The position numbers and the translations under genes are program-made. A stretch of 64,000 bases of DNA from Bordetella pertussis 18323 (GTDB lineage: Bacteria; Pseudomonadota; Gammaproteobacteria; Burkholderiales; Burkholderiaceae_B): positions 1,736,001-1,800,000 of the forward strand of contig NC_018518.1 of NCBI RefSeq assembly GCF_000306945.1, in the 5' to 3' direction. The first letter of the stretch is position 1. Each line of letters begins with the position of its first letter. The notes beneath the pieces are model-generated. The model saw only the letters and a program-made list of their open reading frames with translations. It made no database searches and was not told where the DNA came from. This document shows positions 1-7,310 of this stretch, one piece after another.

Positions 1-255
1 TTCACCATGGCCCTGGCCCAGGAGGTCGCCAGCAAGGGCATTACCGTCAACACCATTTCGCCGGGCTACATCGGGACCGACATGGTGCGGGCCATCCGTC
101 CCGACGTGCTGGAGAAAATCGTCGCGACGATTCCGGTGCGCCGGCTGGGTACGCCCGAGGAAATCGCGTCCATGACGTCCTGGCTGGCGTCGGATGAATC
201 GGGTTTTGCCACGGGCGCGGATTTCTCGCTCAATGGCGGCCTGCACATGGGTTGA
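1..255 (+). CDS. phaB: Acetoacetyl-CoA reductase-like short-chain dehydrogenase, C-terminal part
   Basis: The frame is open from the first base of the window and ends at 253-255, so only the last 84 residues are present. They form the end of a short-chain dehydrogenase: the VNTISPGYIGTDMV segment after the (missing) active-site Tyr-x3-Lys, then the LASDESGFATGADFSLNGG terminus typical of PhaB/FabG enzymes. PhaB reduces acetoacetyl-CoA to 3-hydroxybutyryl-CoA with NADPH for polyhydroxybutyrate synthesis. The next gene encodes PhaR, the regulator normally linked to phaB, which favours PhaB over FabG. The catalytic half lies outside the window, so the precise substrate is inferred. Confidence 0.75.
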   Translation, partial: FTMALAQEVASKGITVNTISPGYIGTDMVRAIRPDVLEKIVATIPVRRLGTPEEIASMTSWLASDESGFATGADFSLNGGLHMG

Positions 256-330
256 GGCCGCATTCGGAGGGGGCCGGGGTCCGGGGGGAAGCGGACGCCC
301 GGTATTACACGTAAAATGATTGAAAGTTAA

Positions 331-350
331 AGAGATCTCCCGATCTCGGG
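331..350 (+). promoter_or_regulatory. Inverted repeat just upstream of phaR
   Basis: GAGATC (332-337) and GATCTC (342-347) form a perfect 6-bp inverted repeat with a 4-base spacer. It sits 10 bases before the phaR start codon and overlaps its ribosome-binding region (GGGGA at 348-352). PhaR homologues bind DNA near PHA genes and often repress their own promoter, so an autoregulatory site is possible. No binding consensus is matched here; this is inference from position. Confidence 0.3.
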
Positions 351-357
351 GACAGAC

Positions 358-933
358 ATGACGCAAGCACAAACTGGCGCCGCCCTGCGCCTGATCAAGA
401 AGTATCCCAACCGCCGGCTGTACGACACGCAAACCAGCACCTACATCACGCTAGCCGATGTCAAGCAGCTGGTTCTGGCCAACGAGAACTTCCAGGTTGT
501 CGATGCCAAGAGCGGAGAGGATCTCACGCGCAGTATCCTGCTGCAGATCATTCTCGAAGAGGAAAGCGGCGGCATGCCCATGTTCTCGTCCAACATGCTG
601 GCGCAGATCATCCGCTTCTACGGCCACGCCATGCAGGGCATCATGGGTTCGTACCTGGAAAAGAACATCCAGGCGTTCATGGAAATCCAGCAGCGCATGG
701 CCGAGCAGTCCAAGGGGCTGTACGGCAGCCAGTTCGGGCCCGAGGCCTGGACGCAGTTCATGAACGTGCAGACGCCGATGCTGCAGAAGATGATGAACAA
801 CTACATCGACCAGAGCAAGAACCTGTTCGTCCAGATGCAGGACCAGATGCAGGATCAGACCCGGGCGATGTTCTCGAATTTCCCGTTCACGCCGCCGGGC
901 GGCGATGGCCCGCAAGGCGGGCGCGGCAAGTAG
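358..933 (+). CDS. phaR: Polyhydroxyalkanoate synthesis regulator PhaR
   Basis: This 191-residue protein has the family's conserved N-terminal DNA-binding domain at about residues 10-70: the IKKYPNRRLYDTQTSTYITL block followed by VVDAKSGEDLTRSILLQII. A glutamine- and methionine-rich amphipathic C-terminal half (about 90-180) fits the PHA-granule/PHB-binding region. PhaR represses phasin and PHA genes and is released when polymer accumulates. It lies 100 bases after the phaB-like gene on the same strand and is followed by a strong terminator. The start at 358 has a GGGGA ribosome site 6 bases upstream. Length and order match Bordetella and Ralstonia homologues. Confidence 0.93.
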   Translation: MTQAQTGAALRLIKKYPNRRLYDTQTSTYITLADVKQLVLANENFQVVDAKSGEDLTRSILLQIILEEESGGMPMFSSNMLAQIIRFYGHAMQGIMGSYLEKNIQAFMEIQQRMAEQSKGLYGSQFGPEAWTQFMNVQTPMLQKMMNNYIDQSKNLFVQMQDQMQDQTRAMFSNFPFTPPGGDGPQGGRGK

Positions 934-954
934 CGCCAGCGAAGCTGGCTGAAG

Positions 955-985
955 GAAAAGGGGCGCCCACGGGCGCCCCTTTTCC
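955..985 (+). terminator. Rho-independent terminator after phaR
   Basis: AAAAGGGGCGCCC (957-969 region) pairs with GGGCGCCCCTTTT after a 2-3 base loop, giving a GC-rich stem with a flanking A/T tract. It begins about 22 bases after the phaR stop and separates the PHA genes from the ftr operon. Confidence 0.85.
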
Positions 986-1048
986 GTATGAGTCCTGAAA
1001 TTGGGGTCGGCTTAAGGGATCTGTAAGCCGAACCGAACTACATTAATG

Positions 1049-1086
1049 AAAACGGTTCTTGTTTGTGTTTCTTCGAGCCGTTTTTT
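1049..1086 (+). promoter_or_regulatory. Terminator-like hairpin in the ftrA leader
   Basis: AAAACGGTTC (1049-1058) pairs with GAGCCGTTTT (1075-1084) through ten base pairs, one of them G-U, with a 16-base loop and a run of six T at 1081-1086. The hairpin lies only 20 bases before the ftrA start codon. It could be an attenuator-like element or a second terminator for upstream transcription. No riboswitch family is recognised. Regulatory meaning is inferred. Confidence 0.35.
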
Positions 1087-1105
1087 CAGTTAAGAGGACT
1101 CGTAC

Positions 1106-1642
1106 ATGATGAAGAAAGCCTTGCTACTTGCGCTTGCCCTGAGCCTGCCTGGCGCCGCGTTCGCGGCCGAGTATCCGATCGGCAAGCCGGCCGAGAAGGG
1201 CGGCATGGAAATCGGCGCGGTCTATCTGCAGCCCATCGAGATGGATCCCCCCGGCATGATGCGCGCCGCCAAGGACTCCGACGTCCACCTGGAAGCCGAC
1301 ATCCACGCCACCGCGGGCAACGCCACGGGCTTTCCGGAAGGCGAGTGGGTGCCTTACCTGGTCGTCAAGTACGAAGTGCAGAAGGTCGGCAGCGACAAGG
1401 TCCAGAAGGGCACCTTCATGCCCATGGTGGCCAACGACGGCCCGCACTATGGCGACAACGTCAAGCTGGACGGTCCCGGCAAGTACAAGCTGAAGTACAC
1501 CATCATGCCGCCGACCGCCGACAAGATGAACCACTTCGGCCGCCATATCGACAAGGAAACCGGCGTGGGCCCGTGGTTCGAGCCGTTCGACCTCGAGTAT
1601 GAATTCGTCTTTGCCGGCACCGGCAAGAAGGGCGGGTACTGA
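1106..1642 (+). CDS. ftrA: Periplasmic P19-family iron-binding protein FtrA
   Basis: The 178-residue protein has a 20-residue signal peptide ending FAA and a mature part with the P19/Tp34 signature: GGMEIGAVYLQPIEMDPP near the N-terminus, EADIHA, and a Met/His-rich NHFGRHIDKETGVG segment. P19 proteins bind Cu and Fe in the periplasm and work with an FTR1 permease. It is the first gene of a four-gene set (P19, cupredoxin, FTR1, polyferredoxin), the order of Bordetella ftrABCD, an acid-pH ferrous-iron uptake system. The start at 1106 has an AAGAGGA site 8 bases upstream. An earlier in-frame ATG at 1109 is also possible. Confidence 0.93.
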   Translation: MMKKALLLALALSLPGAAFAAEYPIGKPAEKGGMEIGAVYLQPIEMDPPGMMRAAKDSDVHLEADIHATAGNATGFPEGEWVPYLVVKYEVQKVGSDKVQKGTFMPMVANDGPHYGDNVKLDGPGKYKLKYTIMPPTADKMNHFGRHIDKETGVGPWFEPFDLEYEFVFAGTGKKGGY

Positions 1643-1644
1643 TC

Positions 1645-1989
1645 GTGCGTGCTCCGGCGGCGGCCTTGCTGGCCATGGCATTGGGGCTGGGCGCGCCGCT
1701 GGCGGCGCGCGCCGCCGACCTGCCTACGTTCACCCTGACGTTCCAGCCCGACGGCACGTTCGAGCCGGCCCGCCTCGAGGTGCCGGCGGGGCGCTTCAAG
1801 ATCGAACTGATCAACGCCAGCAACGAACCGGTCGAATTCGAAAGCATCCCGCTGCGCAAGGAGAAGGTGCTGGGCCCAGGCGTGAAGTCGTTCGTCGTCA
1901 TCACCATCTCGCGCCCGGGCGAGTATCCCTTTTTCGACGACTTCCACCAGGACGTGAAGGGCACGCTGGTCGTCAAGCCCAAGGACTGA
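1645..1989 (+). CDS. ftrB: Cupredoxin-like periplasmic protein FtrB
   Basis: The gene starts with GTG two bases after the ftrA stop. It encodes 114 residues: a signal peptide of about 24 residues ending ARAA, then a small beta-sandwich with the cupredoxin_1 pattern (GTFEPARLEVPAGRFKIEL, NASNEPVEFES, YPFFDDFHQDVKGTLVV). In FtrABCD, FtrB is proposed to oxidise or pass on ferrous iron delivered by FtrA before transport by FtrC, as in the copper-dependent yeast Fet3/Ftr1 pair. No alternative ATG preserves the signal peptide, which supports the GTG start. Confidence 0.9.
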   Translation: MRAPAAALLAMALGLGAPLAARAADLPTFTLTFQPDGTFEPARLEVPAGRFKIELINASNEPVEFESIPLRKEKVLGPGVKSFVVITISRPGEYPFFDDFHQDVKGTLVVKPKD

Positions 1990-2004
1990 GCCACCGGGTC
2001 GGAT

Positions 2005-2850
2005 ATGGAACAAGTACTTTTCATCGTATGGCGCGAAAGCGTCGAGGCCCTGCTGGTGGTGGGCATTCTCTATGCCTGGCTGCGGGCCACGCCCGCCGGG
2101 CGGCGCGGCATGCCCTACCTGTGGGGCGGCGTGGCGGCGGGCTTGGCGTTGGCGCTCCTGCTGGCGCTGGTGCTGCTGGGCGTCTCCTCGTGGCTGAGCG
2201 ACGAAGGCCAGGAGTGGTTCCAGGCCGGCATGTCGCTGGTGGCTTGCGCGCTGGTGGTCCAGATGGTGATCTGGATGAAGCGCCATGGCCGCACGCTCAA
2301 GCGCGAGCTCGAGGGCGGGGCGCGCGCCTCCATCGAACGCGACAACTGGTGGGGCCTGCTGGTGCTGGTCATGATCGCCGTGGCGCGCGAAGGCAGCGAG
2401 ACGGTGGTGTTCCTGTACGGCACCGTGGCCGCGGCGGCCGGGCAGGCCGGGGATGCGGCGTTGCTGGTCCTGGCCGGCGCGGCGGGTTTCCTGATCGCAC
2501 TGCTGACGTTCTGGCTGCTGCAATTGGGTGGCAAGCTGATCACCTGGCGGCGCTTCTTCCGCGTTACCGAAATCCTGCTGCTCCTGCTGGCCGGCGCCTT
2601 GCTGGTGGGCGGCCTGGACCATCTGATCTCGCTGGACGTGCTGCCCACGCTCATCGATCCGGTCTGGGACAGCTCATGGCTGCTCGACGACAGCAGCGGG
2701 ATGGGCAAGGTCCTGGCCGATTTCGCCGGCTATCGCGCCTATCCGGCCTTGATCTCGGTATTGCTGTGGCTGGCCTATTGGCTGGTGGTATGGCTGCTGC
2801 TGCGCCGCGCCGATGGCGCAGCGGCGGTTTCGGCGCGTTCGGCCGCCTGA
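2005..2850 (+). CDS. ftrC: FTR1-family iron permease FtrC
   Basis: This 281-residue inner-membrane protein has about seven hydrophobic segments. It carries both hallmark R-E-x-x-E iron-translocation motifs: R10-E-S-V-E14 in the first helix and R128-E-G-S-E132 in the fourth. FTR1 permeases carry iron across the membrane, coupled here to oxidation by the periplasmic partner. It starts 15 bases after ftrB and is followed 38 bases later by ftrD. Unlike EfeU systems there is no EfeO/EfeB pair; FtrA/FtrB take that role. Confidence 0.94.
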   Translation: MEQVLFIVWRESVEALLVVGILYAWLRATPAGRRGMPYLWGGVAAGLALALLLALVLLGVSSWLSDEGQEWFQAGMSLVACALVVQMVIWMKRHGRTLKRELEGGARASIERDNWWGLLVLVMIAVAREGSETVVFLYGTVAAAAGQAGDAALLVLAGAAGFLIALLTFWLLQLGGKLITWRRFFRVTEILLLLLAGALLVGGLDHLISLDVLPTLIDPVWDSSWLLDDSSGMGKVLADFAGYRAYPALISVLLWLAYWLVVWLLLRRADGAAAVSARSAA

Positions 2851-2888
2851 GGATACCCAGGCGCCGCGCCACGACATGAAGGTTTGAC

Positions 2889-4268
2889 ATGGCATCTGTA
2901 CTCGGGCGGGCGACCGCCCGCTTTGCCGACGTGCTTCGCGACCATGCCCCTTTGCTGCGCAAGCTGCAATGGGGCATCGTCGCTGCGTATGCGTTCCTGT
3001 TGATCGTGCCGGTGTTCCTGCCCTTGCCGGACAACGCCGCGTCGGTCTTCGACAATCTGACCGTGCTGGCGCAATTCGCGTTCTGGGGCGTGTGGTGGCC
3101 GTTCGTCCTGGTTTCCATGCCGCTGTTGGGGCGCGCCTGGTGCGGCTGGTTCTGTCCCGAGGGCATGCTCACCGAGTGGGCCAGCGAGCGCGGCCAGGGC
3201 CGCGCCATTCCGCGCTGGATGCGCTGGGGCGGCTGGCCGTTCGTGGCCTTTGCCCTGACGACGATCTACGGCCAGCTGGTCAGTGTCTATCAGTACCCGC
3301 TGGCGGCGCTGGCGGTGCTGGGCGGCTCGACCGTGGCGGCGATGATCGTCGGCTGGCGCTATGGCCGCAGCAAGCGCGTCTGGTGCAAGTACCTGTGTCC
3401 GGTCAATGGCGTGTTCAACTTGCTGGCCAAGCTGGCGCCCTGGCATTTCAAGGTGGACGAGGAAAAATGGCGCCATCCGGTCATTCGCGTCGAGGCGATC
3501 AATTGCGCGCCGCTGGTGCCGCTGCGCCACATGAAGGGCGCGGGCGACTGCCATGTCTGTGGCCGCTGTAGCGGCTATCGCGGGGCGATTGCCCTGGCGC
3601 CGCGCTCGCCCGAAACCGAGATCGTGGAGGTCGCCGACGGCGACGGCTGGCAGACCGCGCTGATCTGTTTCGGGCTGATGGGCGTGGCGGTGGGGGCCTT
3701 CCTGTGGAGCGCCAGCCCCTGGTACGTGACGATCAAGCAGTGGGCGGCCGCCTGGCTGGTCGAGCATGACATCATCTGGCCGCTGCTGGACAATGCGCCG
3801 TGGTTCGTGCTGACGCATTACCCGGACGTCAACGACAGTTTCTCCTGGCTGGACGGCGCGGGCATCCTGCTGTTCGTGGCCGGGGCGACCCTGGCCGTGG
3901 GCTTGCCGGCATTCGCCGCATTGTGGCTGGCCGACCGCGTTGCGCCGCTGGCTGCGCGTGCGGGCCGGCTGGCAGGCGTGCACAAGCTGGCGCAGGGGTT
4001 GATTCCCTGTGCCGGGATCGGCGTGTTTCTCGGCCTGTCCGCCACCACGCTGACCCTGCTGCGGCACGAAGGGGTAGGTACGGGCTGGGCCAATCCGGTG
4101 CGCTTTACCTTGTTGGCGCTCGCCGTGCTGTGGTCGCTGCGCCTGGTATGGCGTCTGCTGGCGCGTCGTCCGGCCGGTCTTGCGCGGCGCGGGCTGGCCT
4201 GGCTGGCGGCGGCGGCGGGGCTGGCGCCGTTCTGCCTTTCGTGGGTGCTGTTCTTCGCCATCTGGTAG
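2889..4268 (+). CDS. ftrD: Membrane polyferredoxin FtrD (NapH/4Fe-4S binding family)
   Basis: The 459-residue protein has about eight to ten membrane helices and cytoplasmic cysteine motifs: C85-x3-C89-P, C166-x3-C170-P, C206, and C221-x2-C224-x2-C227. The paired CxxxCP motifs are typical of NapH/RdxA-type polyferredoxins. In the Bordetella Ftr system FtrD is proposed to accept the electron released when iron is oxidised for permeation and to return it to the membrane chain. The third cluster (C221-C227) is followed by SGY rather than a full CP motif, so one 4Fe-4S site may be incomplete. It is the last gene of the operon. Confidence 0.9.
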   Translation: MASVLGRATARFADVLRDHAPLLRKLQWGIVAAYAFLLIVPVFLPLPDNAASVFDNLTVLAQFAFWGVWWPFVLVSMPLLGRAWCGWFCPEGMLTEWASERGQGRAIPRWMRWGGWPFVAFALTTIYGQLVSVYQYPLAALAVLGGSTVAAMIVGWRYGRSKRVWCKYLCPVNGVFNLLAKLAPWHFKVDEEKWRHPVIRVEAINCAPLVPLRHMKGAGDCHVCGRCSGYRGAIALAPRSPETEIVEVADGDGWQTALICFGLMGVAVGAFLWSASPWYVTIKQWAAAWLVEHDIIWPLLDNAPWFVLTHYPDVNDSFSWLDGAGILLFVAGATLAVGLPAFAALWLADRVAPLAARAGRLAGVHKLAQGLIPCAGIGVFLGLSATTLTLLRHEGVGTGWANPVRFTLLALAVLWSLRLVWRLLARRPAGLARRGLAWLAAAAGLAPFCLSWVLFFAIW

Positions 4269-4345
4269 CGCGGCCACGCGCGGCGCGGTATGGTGGCGGT
4301 CCCGCCACCTCTGCCGAGCGCTGTCCGCGCCTGGTTCCGCCCGCC

Positions 4346-5227
4346 ATGACGTCCTACGCTTTCCGCCTGCTCAATGTGTTCGCCGAATCCTGTTTCGGCG
4401 GCAACCCGCTGTGCGTGTTCGAGGACGCGCGCGGTTTGCGGGACGAGGAGATGCAGGCGCTGGCCCTGCAGTTCAATCTGTCCGAGACCACATTCATCCT
4501 GCCTGGCGGCGAAGGCGCCGATGCGCAGGTGCGCGTTTTCACGCCCGACGCCGAGATGCGTTTTGCCGGCCATCCTGCCCTGGGGACGGCGCGGGTGGTC
4601 AGCGAGTTGCTGGGGCTGGGGGCGTCGGTGCGCCTGGGTTTCAAGGCCGGCGTCGTGCCGGTGCGCGAGCACGACGGCGCATGGACTTTCACGGCGCCGT
4701 CGTCCGGCATGCCCAGGACGGCGCGTGCGGCTTTGGCCGCGGGCGAGATCGCCGGCCTGCTGGGCCTGGACCCTGCGGATCTGCATGACGAGCCGCTATG
4801 GGTGGACACCGGTTCCGACCAGCTGCTGGTGCCGCTCAAGACGCCGGAGGCGGTGATGCGCGCCGCGCCGCACGCCGCATGGCCCGCGCGCTGGCCCGCC
4901 AACAGCCTGGGCCGCAAGACCGCCTATGTCTTTGCATTCGGGCCGCAGACCGGCGCAGGCGCGCGGCGCATCGTGCAGTCCCGCTACTTTCATGCGCGCG
5001 CAGGCGGCGGCGTGGCCGAAGACCCCGGCACCGGCTCGGCATGCGCCAACCTGGGCGGCTGGCTGCTGGCGCGCGGCGCGCCCTTGCCCGCCCATATCCT
5101 GGTCGAACAGGGAGACCTGGTGCGCCGGCCGTGCCGGCTGCGGCTGGACGTGGATGATGCCGGCGCCATCCAGGTGGGCGGCGGCGTGATCGAGATCGGA
5201 CGCGGCGAGATCCGCCTGCCGCGCTAG
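4346..5227 (+). CDS. PhzF-family epimerase/isomerase
   Basis: The 293-residue protein starts YAFRLLNVFAESCFGGNPL and carries the family motifs L-S-E47-T-T-F, MRFAGHPALGTARV and EDPGTGSACANLGGWL, which form the pseudo-symmetric PhzF/DapF-like active site. E47 corresponds to the catalytic glutamate of phenazine-pathway PhzF. No phenazine genes are nearby, so the real substrate is unknown; most family members are small-molecule isomerases. The stop codon TAG (5225-5227) lies inside the IS481 target site GCTAGT. The insertion therefore abuts the gene without shortening it, unless the ancestral gene was longer. Confidence 0.85.
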   Translation: MTSYAFRLLNVFAESCFGGNPLCVFEDARGLRDEEMQALALQFNLSETTFILPGGEGADAQVRVFTPDAEMRFAGHPALGTARVVSELLGLGASVRLGFKAGVVPVREHDGAWTFTAPSSGMPRTARAALAAGEIAGLLGLDPADLHDEPLWVDTGSDQLLVPLKTPEAVMRAAPHAAWPARWPANSLGRKTAYVFAFGPQTGAGARRIVQSRYFHARAGGGVAEDPGTGSACANLGGWLLARGAPLPAHILVEQGDLVRRPCRLRLDVDDAGAIQVGGGVIEIGRGEIRLPR

Positions 5228-5228
5228 T

Positions 5229-6272
5229 TGTGAAGATTCAATAGGTTGTATGCATGGTTCATCCGAACCGGATTTGAGAAACTGGAAATCGCCACCCCCC
5301 CCAGTTCACTCAAGGAGCCCGGCCGGATGAACACCCATAAGCATGCCCGATTGACCTTCCTACGTCGACTCGAAATGGTCCAGCAATTGATCGCCCATCA
5401 AGTTTGTGTGCCTGAAGCGGCCCGCGCCTATGGGGTCACCGCGCCGACTGTGCGCAAATGGCTGGGCCGCTTCCTGGCTCAGGGCCAGGCGGGCTTGGCC
5501 GATGCGTCCTCGCGCCCGACGGTCTCGCCCCGAGCGATTGCGCCGGCCAAGGCGCTGGCTATCGTGGAGCTGCGCCGCAAGCGGCTGACCCAAGCGCGCA
5601 TCGCCCAGGCGCTGGGCGTGTCAGCCAGCACCGTCAGCCGCGTCCTGGCCCGCGCCGGTCTGTCGCACCTGGCCGACCTGGAGCCGGCCGAGCCGGTGGT
5701 GCGCTACGAGCATCAGGCCCCCGGCGATCTGCTGCACATCGACATCAAGAAGCTGGGACGTATCCAGCGCCCTGGCCACCGGGTCACGGGCAACCGACGC
5801 GATACCGTTGAGGGGGCCGGCTGGGACTTCGTCTTCGTGGCCATCGATGACCACGCCCGCGTGGCCTTCACCGACATCCACCCCGACGAGCGCTTCCCCA
5901 GCGCCGTCCAGTTCCTCAAGGACGCAGTGGCCTACTACCAGCGCCTGGGCGTGACCATCCAGCGCTTGCTCACCGACAATGGCTCGGCCTTTCGCAGCCG
6001 CGCCTTCGCCGCGCTGTGCCATGAGCTGGGCATCAAGCACCGCTTTACCCGACCTTACCGCCCACAGACCAATGGCAAGGCCGAACGCTTCATCCAGTCG
6101 GCCTTGCGTGAGTGGGCTTACGCTCACACCTACCAGAACTCCCAACACCGAGCCGATGCCATGAAATCCTGGCTACACCACTACAACTGGCATCGACCCC
6201 ACCAAGGCATCGGGCGCGCTGTACCCATCTCCAGACTCAACCTGGACGAATACAACCTATTGACAGTTCACA
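5229..6272 (+). mobile_element. IS481, copy 1
   Basis: The element begins TGTGAAGATTCAATAGG and ends with the inverted TATTGACAGTTCACA; imperfect terminal repeats share TGTGAA...TCAATAGGTTGTAT. It is 1044 bp, one base longer than the other copies because of an A-C8 run upstream of the transposase. Flanks differ: GCTAGT on the left, TCTAGC on the right, so it is not a simple insertion. It adjoins an IS1002-like element directly. Confidence 0.95.
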
Positions 6273-6277
6273 TCTAG
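5327..6277 (+). CDS. IS481 transposase (copy 1)
   Basis: The protein is a 316-residue DDE transposase. It has an N-terminal helix-turn-helix region at about 20-95 (GVTAPTVRKWLGRFLAQGQ and an ASTVSRVLARAGL second helix set) and an rve integrase core from about residue 125 with the catalytic acidic residues in FVAIDDH, LTDNGSAF and KAERFIQ. The start is ATG with AAGGAG 11 bases upstream; a longer open frame to 5246 exists only in this copy because of its longer C run. The stop TAG (6275-6277) is in the flanking TCTAGC, not in the element, and the last residue (Ile) is flank-encoded. Confidence 0.95.
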   Translation: MNTHKHARLTFLRRLEMVQQLIAHQVCVPEAARAYGVTAPTVRKWLGRFLAQGQAGLADASSRPTVSPRAIAPAKALAIVELRRKRLTQARIAQALGVSASTVSRVLARAGLSHLADLEPAEPVVRYEHQAPGDLLHIDIKKLGRIQRPGHRVTGNRRDTVEGAGWDFVFVAIDDHARVAFTDIHPDERFPSAVQFLKDAVAYYQRLGVTIQRLLTDNGSAFRSRAFAALCHELGIKHRFTRPYRPQTNGKAERFIQSALREWAYAHTYQNSQHRADAMKSWLHHYNWHRPHQGIGRAVPISRLNLDEYNLLTVHI

Positions 6278-7224
6278 CTGTCGATTCTCAATAGGTTATT
6301 CACATCTGGGATACGCGTGATGGGTGGCTGATGTCCGAGAGCGGAGTGTGGCCGATACCAGTTGTAGCGGTCAATGAAGGGCTGCAAGGCAGCCTGTCGT
6401 TCGGCTGAGCTCGTGTAGGGCCTGGCGTATGCCCACTCCCGTAAGCAGGTCTGCACGAGGCGCTCGGCCTTGCCGTTGGTCTTGGGGGTGTAGGGGCGGG
6501 TGCGGATGTGACGGATTCCCAGCTCCACGCACACCGCCCGAAAGGTCCTGGAGACGTAGCCGCTGCCGTTGTCGGTCATCACGCGGTCGATGCGCACGCC
6601 CAGACTGGCGTAGTAGGCGGTGGCTTGGCGCAGGAACTCAGCGCACTGATCGCCGCCTTCATCGTCGAGGATGCGAGCAAAGGACACGCGCGAGAAGTCA
6701 TCGATGGCCAGGTGCACAGCGTCCCAGCCAATGCCGCGGTTGCGGTTCTGGGCCCGATCGCCGGTGATGCGATGGCCCACGCCCCGGATGCGGCCCAGCC
6801 GCTTGGTGTCGATGTGCAGCAGCTCGCCTGGGCTGGCGCGTTCATAGCGGCGCACCGGCGCCGGCGGCTCCAACGAGGCGAGTCGACTCAGGCCGATGCG
6901 TTCCATATACCGCGCCACGGTGGCCAGGCTGCGGCCGGCTTCACGCGCGATGCGCCACAGCGGCAGACGCTGGCGGCGCTGCTGGGCGAAGTGCTCAACC
7001 TGCTCGGGCGCACAGGCCTTCGGGCTGCGGTGCGGGCGAGAACTGCGGTCAAGCAGGCCGTCCAGACCTTCGCTTCGGAAGCGGGCAAGCCACTTGTAAC
7101 CGGTGCGCAGGCTCACCCCTGCCGCCTGGCTGGCCTGCCTCATCGTCCAGTTCTGTTGCATCACCCTGTTAACAAGAAGGGCTCGACCTAGGCGGGTCAA
7201 TCGCGCATGCTTATGGTTGTTCAT
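6274..7224 (-). CDS. IS1002-like transposase
   Basis: At 316 residues it has exactly the IS481 transposase length. It begins MNNHKHARLTRLGRALLVNR and has the same layout: N-terminal HTH (ASQAAGVSLRTGYKWLARF) and DDE core (HLAIDDFSRVSF, VMTDNGSGYVS, TNGKAERLVQ). An upstream in-frame ATG at 7263 adds 13 residues, but MNN aligns with the IS481 start. The stop TAG (6276-6274) is read from the flanking TCTAGC, the same palindrome that stops the convergent IS481 gene. Confidence 0.85.
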   Translation of the reverse strand: MNNHKHARLTRLGRALLVNRVMQQNWTMRQASQAAGVSLRTGYKWLARFRSEGLDGLLDRSSRPHRSPKACAPEQVEHFAQQRRQRLPLWRIAREAGRSLATVARYMERIGLSRLASLEPPAPVRRYERASPGELLHIDTKRLGRIRGVGHRITGDRAQNRNRGIGWDAVHLAIDDFSRVSFARILDDEGGDQCAEFLRQATAYYASLGVRIDRVMTDNGSGYVSRTFRAVCVELGIRHIRTRPYTPKTNGKAERLVQTCLREWAYARPYTSSAERQAALQPFIDRYNWYRPHSALGHQPPITRIPDVNNLLRIDS

Positions 7225-7309
7225 CCAGTGTCCTGCCCTGAGTTGCGATGGCGTGGTAACCACAGCATCCCAGGTCCGGCCTGGATGAACAACCTATTGA
7301 GACATCACA
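6279..7309 (-). mobile_element. IS1002-like element (IS481 family)
   Basis: This 1031-bp element lies between two IS481 copies with only the 6-bp sites TCTAGC (6273-6278) and GCTAGG (7310-7315) in between. Ends are TGTCGATTCTCAATAGG and, inverted, TGTGATGTCTCAATAGG, clearly related to IS481 ends. Its transposase is similar to but distinct from that of IS481. B. pertussis IS1002 is known to be about 60 percent identical to IS481 and about 1.04 kb, which fits; assignment by sequence search was not possible. Its flanks do not match each other. Confidence 0.75.
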
Positions 7310-7310
7310 G

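Noticed and set aside
4346..5227. PhzF-like gene as evidence of phenazine synthesis
   Set aside because: No other phz genes are present and PhzF-family isomerases are widespread in bacteria that make no phenazines.
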